64,000 bases of DNA from Pyropia yezoensis (Eukaryota > Rhodophyta > Bangiophyceae > Bangiales > Bangiaceae), in assembly GCA_009829735.1 (NCBI GenBank), contig CM020619.1, forward strand, positions 32,652,283 through 32,716,282. Direction: 5' to 3'. Within the stretch, counting starts at the first letter, position 1. Each line of letters starts with the position of its first letter. A program made the translations under genes and the position numbers. A model generated the notes under the pieces. That model worked only from the letters and a program-made list of their open reading frames with translations. It did not search any database and was not told where the DNA came from. Positions 40,218 through 51,100 of the stretch are shown here, piece after piece.

Positions 40218-42657
40218 GGTGCTCGAGGAGCGGAAAAGGCGGCACAGGAGAGTACTGCCCGCGTGGGAAAGTGGGGGAAAGGGAATCGGGGCCGTCGTAC
40301 GGCCCCCAATGTGCAGAGCGGTAGCGTTGTGACGGCTGAGCGCGACGAGCGTTGTAGCCAGCGTTCATGGCCTCATAGAGGGGTCGATGAAGTGCGCGTC
40401 GACCACAGGCCCACAGAGCACGTCAGCCGCCCAGGGTGCGGCCGGACGATCCCCCTCCCCCGACGCACCGGGGTGCGCGTGGGGGTTGCGGACAAGTGTG
40501 GGCCCGCATGCGGCCAATAGGCCGCCCCCGGTGCAGGTGTCATCCGTCTGGACGGCGGCCGGCAGCGGCTGGCAGCGGCCGCCACTGTCGGGGGCGGGGC
40601 TGCAGCCACACCGGCGATGACGGCAAAGAGGGAGAAAAAGGCGGCTTGCAGCAGCATAGAGCGTGTGGCCGCGGGGGCGGCGCCCCTTCGCGTATGGCCG
40701 CCCGAGAGGGGGCTGGCCGCCCCCACCAACCGCTGAAACCGTGCAGCCGCGAGAGGAGTGGCGGAGATGCGGCGTGGCAACCGGGGAGGCCGAAACGAGG
40801 GGGGATGATGACCCTTTTCGGCCTCCAGGCCGCCAGGCCGCCCTGCATGCAGGTGGAGGCGGCCCCTTCACCGGGGTCGCGGCCGATCCTACCGTTGCGG
40901 CCGCCAATGTGGGCGCCAACGATGGGGTCGCTAGTGTGTCTCACCCACGTGCTGGGGGCCAACCGCGACAACCGTGCGGCCAAGTGGAAATCGGGTGAGG
41001 AGAGTTGGCGAACCCCCGCCGGCGACCACCCCGCGGGCGACTGCCTCGCAAACAGTGCAGACGTGGGCCAGAGCGGCCGGTGGGAAACGCCTCCCGACAG
41101 CGGTGGCGCGAAGTGGGGATCCGTGTCGACGACAGAGCGCAGGTGGGGCGTGCGGTGGGAAGGGGGGGGGCGTGGTCATGTGGGGGGGAGGGGGGGGGGA
41201 GGAAGCACTCCCGCAAGGCTCACGTCCCGCCCCTGGAAATTGTCGGGGGGTCACGCGACACCCTCGGCCGAGACACCTCGTGTGGCCAACCAGCACGGCA
41301 GCGCCCATGGGCGTTGGTGCCCACAGGGGGGGTTGAAGAGGAAACGCCCGCACAGTTCCATTGGGCGGGAGCGATGTGGGGGGGAGGGGGCCCAACAGTA
41401 CTCTGGGCAGCAAGCGGGGGGGAGGGGTTGCGACCGGATTGGCGTGCCCAATGAGAATCAGGGCCGACACGAGGCGGGGCGTTGCCGCCACGCCAAAGGC
41501 GACCACCGGGGGCCGCCCCTGTCCACTGTTGGCACCCTCCTGCGGCCGTGGGGCGGGCGTGGGGCGATGAGGGGGGGCGTCGGGGAAGGCGCGGCTGCGT
41601 AGACGGCGGTGGCTGGCTTGGCGACGCGCAGGGGAGAGCGGGGGGGTGACACGCGTAAAGCGTGGAGACGGAGACGCAAAACCCGAGGTGGGGGCGTGCA
41701 CGGGCCTGGGAAGAGGGTAAACCGACCGGCAACCGCCGGAGTTGCGCATAGACACGTGATACGCGACCGGGGGGGAATGCAAGAGCCGCCGGGGCCGCGT
41801 GCGCCGGCAAGGGGTAAAGAAAAGAGAGGGGGGGGGGGGCGAATCTCGTTCACCATAATTCGCATGGCGGGGTCCATGCATGGCGGGGGGGAATGCGCAA
41901 CCTCGCGCCTCGAAAAAAAAAAAGAGGAGGCACGATTGAGCCGCCGCGCTGTGGTCCCCTCATAGAGCGTGCGAAAAATGCGGAAACGACGCCGGTACAC
42001 CGCATGGAGTCGCGGAAGCGTGCAACTGTCAACCATGCAGAAAACGACGTAGTCGGTTGTCGCATGGACCGAGCGGTCACAACCGTCCGTTCCCGGCATA
42101 CACTGATCGCAGGCAGGGCGCGTCGAGGGAAACCGCGTCAGGTGATTGGCTCGTTGCACAGAGACGGTCGGACACGACCCCAACCGACCGCAAACAGACT
42201 TACATACACTTTTGAGTGTGTATATTCGCATATGGACAGGAATATTGGAGCGAGTTTGGACTGCACGTGGCAAGAAGAGTCGCATTGCACAGTCATATTA
42301 GGCAACGTTCGACAGAAGTATGGACGAGATACACGAGATTGCCTTGCTTTGTGCTGCGTGTCTCGCTTGTTCAGCAGGAGAGTCGACAATGTTTCCTCTT
42401 TTTCGAGCCTTGCACCTGTCTTCGGGGGGGGGCTTGCCCCAGGTTGAATAATACCATCGAGCACGCAATAGGCGACAGCGAACCCTCCCCACTTCTGCTT
42501 TAAGGCAGCGGAAAGCCACTTGCTATCGTGAAGGCCAGCTGTCCCGTCTTAAAATCATGTAGCCCCTGTGATCCAGCAACTCCATTGCATATATCGGCTT
42601 TTGCCACGCTGCTCCACTCAGCAGCGCCCACGTGCCTGCTTCAATTCAGATTGGCGT
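40218..42657. other. Right interior of the Harbinger element, no gene recognised
   Basis: 40218-41880 is G-rich with long frames of biased text and no motif on either strand. 41880-42657 is lower in GC and ordinary in sequence, with A-runs near 41918. It may hold the promoter of the minus-strand cargo ORF and subterminal sequence. I found no RNA gene. Confidence 0.4.
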
Positions 42658-42699
42658 GAGATGGTATCGGGATCGTTCGTGACGTTGTTGGAAACACTC
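42658..42699 (-). repeat. Harbinger right terminal inverted repeat
   Basis: Ends GTTGTTGGAAACACTC, the reverse complement of the left end, and is followed by TGA (42700-42702) and satellite S2 sequence. Confidence 0.85.
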
Positions 42700-42702
42700 T
42701 GA

Positions 42703-43375
42703 AATGCGTCCCGAAATTTAGGCAACCACGATCACTGGACGACACCAGGAACGGTCTCAGAAGGGGGGCCAAGTGAAATGCGTCCCGAAATTTAGGCGAC
42801 CACGATCACTGGACGACACCAGGGACGGCTTGGAGAGGGGGGGGCCAAGTAAAATGCGTCCCGAAATTTAGGCAACCACGATCACTGGACGACACCAGGA
42901 ACGGTCTCAGAGGGGGGGCCGAGTGAAATGCGTCCCGAAATTTAGGCGACCGCGATCACTGGACGACACCAGGGACGGCTTGGAGAGGGGGGGGCCAAGT
43001 AAAATGCGTCCCGAAATTTAGGCAACCACGATCACTGGACGACACCAGGAACGGTCTCAGAGGGGGGGCCGAGTGAAATGTGTCCCGAAATTTAGGCGAC
43101 CACGATCACTGGACGACACCAGGGACGGCTTGGAGAGGGGGAGGCCAAGTCAGATGCGTCCCGAAATTTAGGCAACCACGACCACTGGACGACACCAGGA
43201 ACGGTCTCAGAGGGGGGGCCGAGTGAAATGTGTCCCGAAATGTGGGCGTCCACGATCACTGGAGGACACCAGGGACGGCTTGGAGAGGGGGGGGCCGAGT
43301 GAAATGCGTCCCGAACTTTGGGCGTCCACGATCACTGGACGACAACAGGGACGGCTTTGAGAGGGGGGGCCGCTC
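42703..43375. repeat. Satellite S2, right block (about 9 copies)
   Basis: Same 75-bp unit, same strand and same alternating junction types as 20336-21414. It resumes at AATGCGTCCCGAAATTTAGG, the point where the left block stops. The last copies are more diverged (CGTCCACGATCACTGGACG; GACAACAGG). Confidence 0.92.
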
Positions 43376-43378
43376 GAG

Positions 43379-43633
43379 TTACCGGCGACGGGCGAAAGTC
43401 CGGTCGGGATGGCGTTCCGCCAGGGGCCCTCCTTCCCAAACCCCGCCAGTGTCGTCGTGTGCCCCTACTGCATCGGGAGGAGGTGTGGGTGGGGAGGTCA
43501 ACACGGGCGACGGCAGCGGGGTGCTCCGTTGTGACTCGTCCCAGAGAAAATTACGGTTGAGCCCGCGCGTCCATAGCGTGAATGCACTGGTTACTGTCGC
43601 GCCTGGGGGGGTGGGTGGTACAGGCACCGGCGC

Positions 43634-43665
<32 letters not shown>

Positions 43666-45577
43666 GCGCAGGCGCAGGCGCAGGCGCAGGCGCGAGCGCC
43701 GCGGACGGTGGCGGTGCCGGCGCGGGCGCGGGCTCAGGCGCGGCCGCAGGCGCCACGGACCGGGCTTGGTTGGGGCGGATGGTTTGGCCGGGACGGGCGC
43801 GGACGCCTGCACCACCGGGGCGGGCGCGGGCGCGGGCGGTACCGACACGGGCGGGCGCGGGCGCAGGCGCGGGCGCAGGCGCAGGCGCAGGCGCAGGCGC
43901 AAGCGCAGGCGCAGGCGCGAGCGCCGCGGGCGGTGGCGGTGCCGGCGCGGGCGCGGGCGCAGGCGCGGCCGCAGGCGCGGGCGCGGGCGCGGCGTAGACG
44001 CCAAATGCCTCCATACTGTGCTTGGGGAGGACGTCGCTGGTGCTCGGCGCAGGAGGCCGTGGCACTGGCGCGTCTTGACCTCTGGTTGCTGCCACGCCGT
44101 CCGTGTCCGCGTGCGCACCCGCGCCCGCGTCGTGACAGACGGTACACGGGAGGCCAAGGCCATAATGGCTGTCATGGGCCACCTGGGACAGGGCAGCATT
44201 GTCCGCGACAACCATCTGAAGGAGGTCACGAGCGGCCAGGTGCCTCGCACGGGAGCTTTTGCTGCTCGACCATTCGGCCACGGTGGCGGCGACTGCACCC
44301 GAGTAGCGGGTGGGTGGTAGCTCCTTGACAACCCTGTCCAGCAGCGCCTCTGCGGCGTCCAGGGCTTCCATCTGCCCGTCTTTCTTGACGGCGACACAGC
44401 ACGCGTGGGCCTCGAGCAGCAAGGCGGTCGTCAACAGTGACTCTAGCGCCGTAAATTTAGACGGGAACGTGGCCCGCAACACGGCCATTGACGTTGGTGG
44501 GACGTCGGGCGAATCATCGTCAGCCGTAGCAGTGGTCCGGCGGCGCGTTGCCGGTGGGGTGGACACGGCCGCCAACGGCAGGGGCACTACAGTCCATGCA
44601 GTCATCCGACCGGGCGCAGCAGGTGGGGTGGATACAGTTGCCGACGGCAGGGAAACCACAGCCAGTGCGGTCGTCGGTGCGGGCACCGCAGTCGACGCTG
44701 TCGCCGGGCGGAGAACGGCCGTCGGGGCGGGGACGGGGGAGGGCGGCCGGGCGGTTGGCGACCACACCAGAGCCGGTGGCGGGGAGGAAACAGTCGCCGT
44801 CGGTGGGGGTGGCACAGCTGCTGTCGGTCGGGGACGCACAGTCGCCGGCGTGGGCACAGTCCCCGTCGGCAGGGGAGGCACAGCCGCCGCCTTGGGCACA
44901 GCCGCCGGCATGGGCACAGCCGCCGTCGGTAGGGTAGTGGCCCTCAAAACAACCGCCGTCGGCAGAGGACGTGTCGTGCTGGGCTGTGGCAACGCGGCAG
45001 TTCCGAGAGACGCCCAGGAAGCCACGCCCGCCGCCACGGCCTCTGCCACCGGCCGGCCCGCCAGGCCCGCGGCCAGGGCGGCCTGTGCGGCAACGTCGCT
45101 CGCCCTCTCCGCCTGTGCGCGCGTGCCACCGGCGACCAGCACTGCCCGTGTGACCCGATCACGGGCGTCACCCTGTGCCATGCAACCGAGCGTGTGCTTG
45201 ACCTCCACCTGTACCGTGGCATCGTGGCCCGCCCGTGTGGCCTCGGCTGCCGTTCGGCCGGCAACACAGGCGGCCACTGCTGCGGCTGCCGCCGCCGTCC
45301 CAGCCACCTCCCCCGCATGGTGTGCTTGAGAGGGGGTGCCGCCGGCGGCCAACACCGCCTTGGAGACACGCTCCCGCGCCGGGCGCCTCGCCCGCGACGC
45401 CCAGCAGTTTTTACGAGCAGCCAGCAGCCTGGCCTCCTCGGCGGGGTCGCTCGTCTGCCTGCGCTTGCGCCCAGGCGCTTTACGGGTACCGTCGGGGGGG
45501 GCGCACGCATCTCTGACGGTAGCGGCGTCAGTAGTAGAGTGGGCAGGCGGCGCGATTGCCGTCCCGCCCGGTGGCAT
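43379..45577 (-). CDS. Uncharacterised protein with two helical repeats and Pro-Ala tracts
   Basis: 732 residues from the ATG at 45577. The frame remains open upstream only because it runs into the LTR of element B. Residues about 30-185 contain a basic helix (RLLAARKNCWASRARR) and two copies of a 50-residue unit (RERVSKAVLAAGGTPSQA... and RDRVTRAVLVAGGTRAQA...). A Thr/Pro/Val-rich repeat section follows. An ordered block of about 120 residues comes next (PSKFTALESLLTTALLLEAH, ALLDRVVKELPPTRYSGAVA, HYGLGLPCTVCHDAG). Then come (PA)n stretches and a Pro-rich end (NRNFLWDESQRSTPLPSP). No family recognised. The stop abuts satellite S2, and the 5' end is 70 bp from the element B insertion, which may have cut its promoter or first codons. 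Confidence 0.5.
43620..43995. repeat. GCAGGCGC-type simple repeat encoding Pro-Ala runs
   Basis: Two stretches of 6- and 12-bp repeats (GGCGCAGGCGCAGGCGCGGG) are separated by a non-repeat spacer at about 43745-43850. They are in phase with the minus-strand ORF, giving (PA)n. The two blocks also share a longer flank (GAGCGCCGCGGRCGGTGGCG), so one is probably a duplicate of the other. Confidence 0.8.
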
Positions 45578-45647
45578 ACCCGCAAGGGCGGGCACTTTTG
45601 GTTGACCTGCCGCCCGCTCCACGCCCCCATCCGGCGGGGAATGGGGC

Positions 45648-46116
45648 TGTGGCAGTATTGACCCCCAGGTAGGGGGGCAACACGTGCCATGCAAGGGGCG
45701 GCAGGCCACTAGCCTGATCCGTTCCTCCCCCTGCATTTGGGTCCATATTCCCTAAGTTTGGGATAGTTAGCTTAGTAGTAAATCCAACTTGGATTTGAGG
45801 GTCTTCTGCATTTATCGTTTTGAATTTTCGTGTGGCCCGGTGGGCAGGTGCTGGGGTGGGAGATTCTGAGTGGCGAGATTCTGAGTGGACCCTGGGGGGA
45901 TAAGGGGAGGGACAGCGGGGCTTGGCCCTGCGTCCCCGTCCCGACCAAGAAACTGTTGGACCACACACCATCCTCTTGTTTGTCCGTGGGGGGTTTGCCC
46001 CACAACAGGGACAGAGTGTGTGCGACTTGCACTTCTTCCGGTTCCCCCGACACGGGAGGCAGCCCTAGCACACCGCCCCAACTTGGGTGCCGTGTGTGCT
46101 TGTGGTTTTTGCCACA
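45648..46116 (+). repeat. 5' LTR of B1
   Basis: 469 bp, TGTGGCAGTATTGACC...GGTTTTTGCCACA. The start is fixed by comparison with 54601 and 63605, where upstream sequence diverges. The end is fixed by CCACA before the primer-binding motif, as in element A. It shares an inverted TG...CA tip and TGTGG/CCACA ends with LTR A. Confidence 0.85.
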
Positions 46117-46136
46117 TTTGGTGGAGCAGCAGGGGA
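46117..46136 (+). other. Primer-binding site of element B1
   Basis: TTTGGTGGAGCAGCAGGGGA directly after the LTR. TTGGTGGAGCAGC is identical to element A. The tRNA is not identified; its 3' end would need to read GCTGCTCCACCA. Confidence 0.7.
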
Positions 46137-46235
46137 CAGAGGTAAACTTTACCTCCGGGTGCACCCGGGTGTAGGGGGCCTTCTGTCTCAGAGGAACGGT
46201 GGTCTTGGACCGTGTCATACGGATCGTCAGCCAAC

Positions 46236-48182
46236 ATGGGTAGCTCGGACCCCCCGTCGTCCGGGGAGTACACGGGTGACGCGCGTACTTCAGTGCCTTT
46301 GAATACTGGTGAGACACAGGTGGGTTTACCTGGGGTCGCAGAGGGACTAGAGGTCCCTCAAGCCAGCAGGACTGGAAGTACGGGCGGGCAACAGGCCACC
46401 CCGACTCAGTCGGGAGTTCACTCGGGTGACACTTCTGATGTGGGTGGGCCGAAGTCTGGCCACCGCGTGGTATACTCAACGGGAACGTCCCAAGGGGTGA
46501 GGACTGTCCCCGCGGGTTCCACTCGGGTTGGAGCCAACTTTGGCTTGGAGTCGTCGCCAACTAGGCTTTCGGAGGACGGTGGACCTCCGTTGGTCGGCGA
46601 TGGGCTCGCGCCCATGCCCCCGGTTGAGACCCCTGAGGAACGTGGTTACCCCTCAGGTGGACTCCCGGAGGCGGACCGAGACTCAACTAGAGTCGTCAAT
46701 CCACTCCTCGCGGAAACTGTCCGTCGGGAGGCGACTAATGTGTTGCGGCTGACTTTGCCGGACCTGGTGGTCACGATGACGAATACTATTCTGAATCAGA
46801 TTGTGGCGAGTTTGCCAGATGGCCTTAATGTCCAGACCGGATTGGGGCTTTCGAGCCCGCAGGCGCAGGGGGAATCCCCCCTTACGCCTATCTCTGGTCG
46901 CCCCGAACTGGGGGCGACACCTGTGACTCCCAACGAGGGAGCCACACCATACTCGGTGGGGCGTACGCCCTTCACGGGGGAGTTCCCCCCGGAAACGCCG
47001 GCGGCTACACCAAGCGCGCCGCGCCGGACTACAGGCACTGAGAGTGAACTTACCCCAGTGCCACAGCGGCTGTTCCCTCAACGTGAGGAGCCGCCCAAGA
47101 TCCAGGTAGCCAACCCGGTCTACCAGAGGATCTTTGACTGTGAGACCTACGCCCTCCACAACAAGTCGGTGGCGTATGGTCCTGACCAGGCCCGAGCCAT
47201 GGGCCGTGCCAAGAAGAATGCACTTCATTCTTTTGGGCACAAAGCGGAGTGGGACGGAACTCCCCCCCTCCGTGTCTTTGAGTTCCTACGTCGTTTCACA
47301 AAAGCCTGTGACGACAATGCCATAAGTGAAGGCATGGCTTTTTACATGCTACAGGAGTTTACGAAGGGCGACCTACGGACAGAACTTATGTCCGTCATGC
47401 CCAGCTCCTCAAGTGGAGGCGCTGGGGAGGTGACGTCCTATTTGGAGCTCGTCAACTGGTTGTTGAGAGCCATGGTTGATGAGGCAGCGTTGGCTTCTCA
47501 AGTCGAGGAGTTTACGCAAGCCCATCAGGAAGAGGCGGAGGACGAGTTGTCCTTTGCGGAGCGAGTCCGTAAGCTCAACAATCTTTGTGGGTTTCTTCAT
47601 CCACAAGCTGTGGTGAAGAGTCGGTTTGTGGAGGGACTCCATTGGTCAGTCCGGATGGAGACCCGGGAGCATAACACTACCCGGGCGACCCTGGCCGAGT
47701 TGGCCAGGTTCGCCTATCGCAGAGGCGAGGCCTACCGCAAGTTGCGGGAGGAACAACGCCAGGAGCGTCAGGCCGAGTTGGCCAAGGAACGGGAGGAGGC
47801 GCGCCAGGCCAGAGAGTTGAGAGAGGCACGCCGAATCCGCAAGGAGAGGGTGGTAGCTGCCGTGGGAACTTCCCAGGGTATCCCTTCGTCTTCCCCAGTT
47901 GGGAAGACCCCTCCCGGACCGGACCATCGGTGTTGGAACTGCAACTCCGATGGTCACTGGGCATATGATTGCCCCAAGTTGAGTAAACGCATCCAACAAC
48001 TTGTTAGGAATGCGAGTAAAAAGTCGGCTACGAACGAAGTACGTTCACGCCGCGAGGGTGGGTCTCGACCGGTCGTTGCGGTCGCCACACCCTCGGCGGA
48101 GGAGGCGGACACGTCGTCCTCGGACTCGTCGTCTTCCTCCCCGCCCTCAGATTCGGACGCCAAGTCGGCGGGAAACGAATGA
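46236..48182 (+). CDS. gag: Gag of chromovirus B1
   Basis: 648 residues from the ATG at 46236. The first 270 residues are Pro/Gly/Thr-rich. A capsid-like region follows (VFEFLRRFTKACDDNAISEG, YLELVNWLLRAM, SRFVEGLHWSVR), then a charged coiled-coil-like stretch (ERQAELAKEREEARQARELR). One CCHC knuckle is present: C566-x2-C569-x4-H574-x4-C579. The Ser/Asp-rich tail ends AGNE-stop. The stop TGA overlaps an ATG of the pol frame (ATGA, 48179-48182), and the slippery heptamer lies just before it. The frame is intact, unlike its duplicate at 55256-57200. Confidence 0.93.
   Translation: MGSSDPPSSGEYTGDARTSVPLNTGETQVGLPGVAEGLEVPQASRTGSTGGQQATPTQSGVHSGDTSDVGGPKSGHRVVYSTGTSQGVRTVPAGSTRVGANFGLESSPTRLSEDGGPPLVGDGLAPMPPVETPEERGYPSGGLPEADRDSTRVVNPLLAETVRREATNVLRLTLPDLVVTMTNTILNQIVASLPDGLNVQTGLGLSSPQAQGESPLTPISGRPELGATPVTPNEGATPYSVGRTPFTGEFPPETPAATPSAPRRTTGTESELTPVPQRLFPQREEPPKIQVANPVYQRIFDCETYALHNKSVAYGPDQARAMGRAKKNALHSFGHKAEWDGTPPLRVFEFLRRFTKACDDNAISEGMAFYMLQEFTKGDLRTELMSVMPSSSSGGAGEVTSYLELVNWLLRAMVDEAALASQVEEFTQAHQEEAEDELSFAERVRKLNNLCGFLHPQAVVKSRFVEGLHWSVRMETREHNTTRATLAELARFAYRRGEAYRKLREEQRQERQAELAKEREEARQARELREARRIRKERVVAAVGTSQGIPSSSPVGKTPPGPDHRCWNCNSDGHWAYDCPKLSKRIQQLVRNASKKSATNEVRSRREGGSRPVVAVATPSAEEADTSSSDSSSSSPPSDSDAKSAGNE
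48170..48176 (+). promoter_or_regulatory. -1 frameshift slippery site, element B1 gag-pol
   Basis: In the gag frame: GC G GGA AAC GAA TGA. Six nt downstream a hairpin can form. CCGTTG at 48183-48188 pairs with CAACGG at 48210-48215. An inner GGGCT/AGCTC (one G-U, one bulged A) extends it to about 11 bp with a 10-nt loop. Heptamer, spacer and stem fit a programmed -1 site. Reinitiation at the overlapping ATGA is the alternative. Confidence 0.8.
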
Positions 48183-51100
48183 CCGTTGGGGCTGGTCGTC
48201 CGAAGCTCACAACGGCAGCCTCGGCCAAGTGGGCCAGGAGGACGAACCAACCGTGCCGGATATTGCGGCGACCTAAGGGAGTCCGCCCACCTCGGGTAGG
48301 ACTCCCCAAGAACGTAAACCCACGTCGGGTCATCGCGGTGCTGACGGGTGAGAACTTCCAGGTGGCTGGACGGGTGCAACTTGCCCCCGGCCGTGCATGC
48401 TGTACCCGTATCGTACTTGATACCGGGTCAGGAGCCTCCTTGATACGCAAGTCGCTATTACCAAAGGAGGTGAAGCTCCAACGCTGGAGGTCCAAAGCTG
48501 ACCATATGATTGACATCAATGGTGGGGTACTTCCCATCGTTGGTGCCGTGACCCTACCAACTAGGTTGGGGACCCATGAGGTCGACGTGACCTATGGCGT
48601 AGTTGAGAATATATCGGTACCCCTGCTTCTGGGTACCCCTTATGTTGTTACACAAGTGCCTTTGATTTGTGGCCCTGAGTACTGGGTCAAGTTGATGAAT
48701 GGGGAGACTATCCCCATCCTTGGTAAGGGAAAGTCTGTGGCTCCTGTGACAGTCTCACAGTCGAAGCCTGTTTGCTCTGTGAGGGAAGGGTTTACTGCTA
48801 CCCTGCGTTTAGCCCGCAAAGTCACGTTGTCCCCCAACTCGGTGGCGCACGTTGATGTTGTAACTGATTTTACGGGGAACGGGTTGGTGCACCCTCACCC
48901 CCGTCTTGCTCGCAAGCACCAAGTGCATGTTGCCCTTGGCACGATGGACTCCAAAGCCGGAGTCCCGTGGAGGATCCAGGTGATGAACCTGAGCCCGACG
49001 CCCAAGTACTTCAAGTCGGGAGCCAAGCTCGGCTATATCGACCAACACGAGGGACCGGTAGTAGCGGTCACCCTCAACGCGGGCGCAAGTAGCGACCCGA
49101 AGTCCGGAAAGGAGAAGCATCAAACCAAGTCGGCCGCCTCTCCTCGACCCCATGTGAACATGGAGGGTGTCCCCCCCAGGTTGAGGGTTCAAGTTGAACG
49201 CCTCTTGGACCAATATCACAAGCTGTGGGATGGTCAATTGGGACTCATGAGAGCCACCCAACACCGGATCGAGTTGAAGCCCGGTGCACCCCCTATACGC
49301 CAACAACCGTATAGGGGAGGACCTCGTTCAAGGGCCCTCGTTAAGGAGCAAGTTGCTCGCATGGAGGCCCTCGATGTGATCGAGGCCACCAACGCCGAGT
49401 GGGCGAGTCCGGTGGTTATCGTCCCCAAAGTTGATGGGACCCCCCGGTTTTGTATCGACCACCGTAAGCTCAACGAGAGCACGGTGAAGGACAGTTATCC
49501 CCTACCTAGGATGGATGACTGTCTGGACTCTCTGGGGGAGGCAAACGTGTTCTCTACCCTGGACTGTAACGCGGGGTACTGGCAAATTCCCATTGCCCCG
49601 GAGGACAGGCATAAAACTACCTTTACCTGTCACTGTGGTACTTACCAGTGCAAGCGCCTACCGTTTAGTCTGTGTAACGCGCCGGCAACTTTCCAGCGCG
49701 CTATGGACATGATTCTGGCCGGAGTACGGTGGCAGAACTGTCTTGTGTACCTAGACGATATCATTGTGTTCTCCCGAAGTTCGGAGGAACACATTGGCCA
49801 TCTTGGCCAGGTGTTCAAGCTACTTGCTGACGCCGGTGTGTCACTGAAGGCGAGTAAGTGCCACCTCTTTACTCAAGAGGTGGAGTACTTGGGACATGTT
49901 GTCCATCCGGGGCGTCTCAGTGTTAAAGAGAAGAACTTGAGGGCCATTCGTAAGGCTCAGTACCCCCGGACCCAGACCGAGATGAGGAGCTTCCTCGAGA
50001 TGTGTAACGTGTACCGACGTTTCACCAAGGGCTTCGCCAAGGTGGCGAAGCCGTTGAATGAGCTAGTGAGCTCAACGCTACCGAAGAACCTGCCTCCCCC
50101 AAGTCGGGTGGAGCAGGAATCCTTTAAGACTCTTCGGGACCTTCTGCTGAAGCCCCCCATCTTGGCTATTCCCAGGTTGGGAGGCCACTACATCCTGGAT
50201 GTGGACGCTAGCTACGACCAACTTGGTTGTGTGTTGCTTCAGCAGCAGCCGGACAAGGAGTACTTGCCGGTGGGATACTTTAGTAAGGGGCTGAACTCGG
50301 CCGAGAAGAACTACGGAGTCACCGAGTTGGAAGGACTCGCAGTGGTGTGGGCGGTGACGTCACTTCGTCACTACCTGGAGGGTGAGAAGTTCCTCATCCG
50401 CTGTGACCACCGCGCGTTGCAGTTCATCTTTAAGACGGACTGTACGAACACTCGTCTCAACCGGTGGAGGGTGCGACTGGCACCCTTCAACTTTGACATT
50501 GAGTACCGACCTGGCAGGCAACATGCCCTTGCCGACGGCCTCTCTCGGGTACCTACCGAGGGGCTGGACACTAACCCAGTCGATGAGGACATCCCCATCG
50601 TGGGGGTAGTCACGCGCTCGGGTCAGGCGTTGAACCCCGAGGCGCCAGGGAACAAGAAGTACTTGCCCCTGTCCCTGGACGAGGTGGTGAAGGCCCAGGC
50701 CGAGGATCCCTTCTGGAAGTCGCAGAGGGATATACTGGATACGGTGGTTGAGACGCGCTTCTTTCTGGGAGACGATGGCCTCCTCATGAGGAGGGGGGTA
50801 TTCCAGGGGACCGAACAACTTGTCGTCCCCGCATCCCTCAAGGACAGTATCCTTGAGAGGGAGCACAACGCTCCCACGGGTGGACACCTGGGGTCTAGTA
50901 AACTGTACCAGACCCTGAGGACCAGGTACTACTGGCCGTCCATGGTGGTGGGACATCTACAGTTGGGTGGCTGCCTGCACAAGTTGTGCACAGAATCGTC
51001 TGATGGAACGGCGGCCTAGTACGGCTATGCTATTGTTCCCGGCCAAGGAGCCCTTCGCCGCGTTGGCGATGGACATCCTTGGGCCACTGCCCGTGACCGA

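Larger units (their letters stand above)
21415..42699 (+). mobile_element. PIF/Harbinger DNA transposon, 21.3 kb including a nested retrotransposon
   Basis: The ends are inverted repeats: 21415-21455 (GAGTGTTTCCAACAACGTCA...) and 42658-42699. They match over about 41 bp with one indel and one substitution. The flanks are TAA (21412-21414) and TGA (42700-42702). PIF/Harbinger elements duplicate a 3-bp TWA target, so one substitution in the right copy explains this. Outside the ends, the left flank stops at satellite position CCAAGTAA and the right resumes at AATGCGTCCCG...GGCAACC, which rebuilds one type-A S2 unit. Inside are a DDE transposase, a convergent Myb-like gene and a third long ORF; retrotransposon A (9.65 kb) is inserted in the third. 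Without A the element is about 11.6 kb. Motifs CGTCACGACGAT recur at the left end (about 21430, 21664, reversed about 21713). Confidence 0.85.

Noticed and set aside
48179-48182. ATGA overlap as evidence of a bacterial-style operon
   Set aside because: The genes are retrotransposon gag and pol, and the conserved slippery heptamer gives a better explanation for pol expression.
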